From: Gammaproteobacteria bacterium
GTDB lineage: Bacteria; Pseudomonadota; Gammaproteobacteria; Pseudomonadales; Azotimanducaceae
Direction of reading: 5' to 3'
DNA length: 45,395 bases
Assembly (NCBI GenBank): GCA_002725995.1
Contig: PBRQ01000023.1
Coordinates: forward strand, 44,626-90,020
This document shows, in pieces, positions 45,364-45,395 of this stretch. How positions within the stretch are numbered: the stretch's first letter is position 1; each line of letters opens with the position of its first letter. Both the position numbers and the translations under genes were made by a program. The notes beneath the pieces were generated by a model. It did no database searches and was not told the origin of the DNA. It worked only from the letters and a program-made list of their open reading frames with translations.

Positions 45364-45395
45364 AATAGCTCAGCAGGGAACTTATTTTGAGCCCG

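Overview
This is a gene-dense chromosomal window of moderate GC from a gammaproteobacterium. Gene order is closest to the Pseudomonadales/Cellvibrionales type: mucD-lepA-lepB-DUF4845-rnc-era-recO, a barA/gacS-like gene next to cysM-rlmD-relA, and a map-glnD-dapD-dapE arm divergent from rpsB-tsf-pyrH-frr. I cannot name the species from sequence alone. Nearly everything is conserved housekeeping. I see no tRNA, rRNA, insertion sequence, prophage or CRISPR array.

Layout. 1-6706 (+): 3' end of a MucD/HtrA protease, then lepA, lepB, a DUF4845 gene, rnc, era and recO. 6719-8587 (-): a BarA/GacS-like phosphorelay protein with no membrane part and no recognisable catalytic histidine. 8753-13939 (+): cysM, rlmD, relA, adk. 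14182-14409 (+): a tiny lysine/alanine-repeat, histone H1-like protein with a strong terminator, convergent with mobA (-). 15145-18527 (+): yoaA, tsaB, rsmJ. 18543-30952 (-): read from the far end, map, glnD, dapD, dapE, gspN, gspC, gspD, plsB. 31158-44354 (+): rpsB promoter and leader, rpsB, tsf, pyrH, frr, cdsA, dxr, rseP, bamA, skp, lpxD, fabZ, lpxB, rnhB. 44343-45363 (-): a decayed peroxiredoxin-like gene and a receiver-only response regulator.

The rpsB-to-rnhB block combines ribosome and translation factors, UMP kinase, CDP-DAG and isoprenoid synthesis, outer-membrane assembly (RseP, BamA, Skp) and lipid A synthesis (LpxD, FabZ, LpxB). Two usual members are cleanly absent: uppS between frr and cdsA, and lpxA between fabZ and lpxB. 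pdxJ (after recO), mazG (after relA), dapC (between glnD and dapD) and dnaE (after rnhB) are also not at their common places.

Most interesting points: (1) the soluble, apparently kinase-dead BarA/GacS-like protein that keeps intact REC and Hpt phosphorelay residues; (2) gspC, whose frame has no ATG/GTG/TTG upstream of its membrane helix but has a well-spaced CTG behind AAGGA; (3) a peroxiredoxin-like pseudogene broken at the peroxidatic-cysteine codon; (4) a 13-bp triplication in front of cysM that places three ATGs in three frames; (5) 16-bp tandem repeats plus a hairpin between rpsB and tsf, and a basic-free acidic tail on S2; (6) a large hairpin in front of lepA; (7) a 468-bp gap with no evident gene but several palindromes between gspC and gspD. 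I did not find an unambiguous new multi-gene system.
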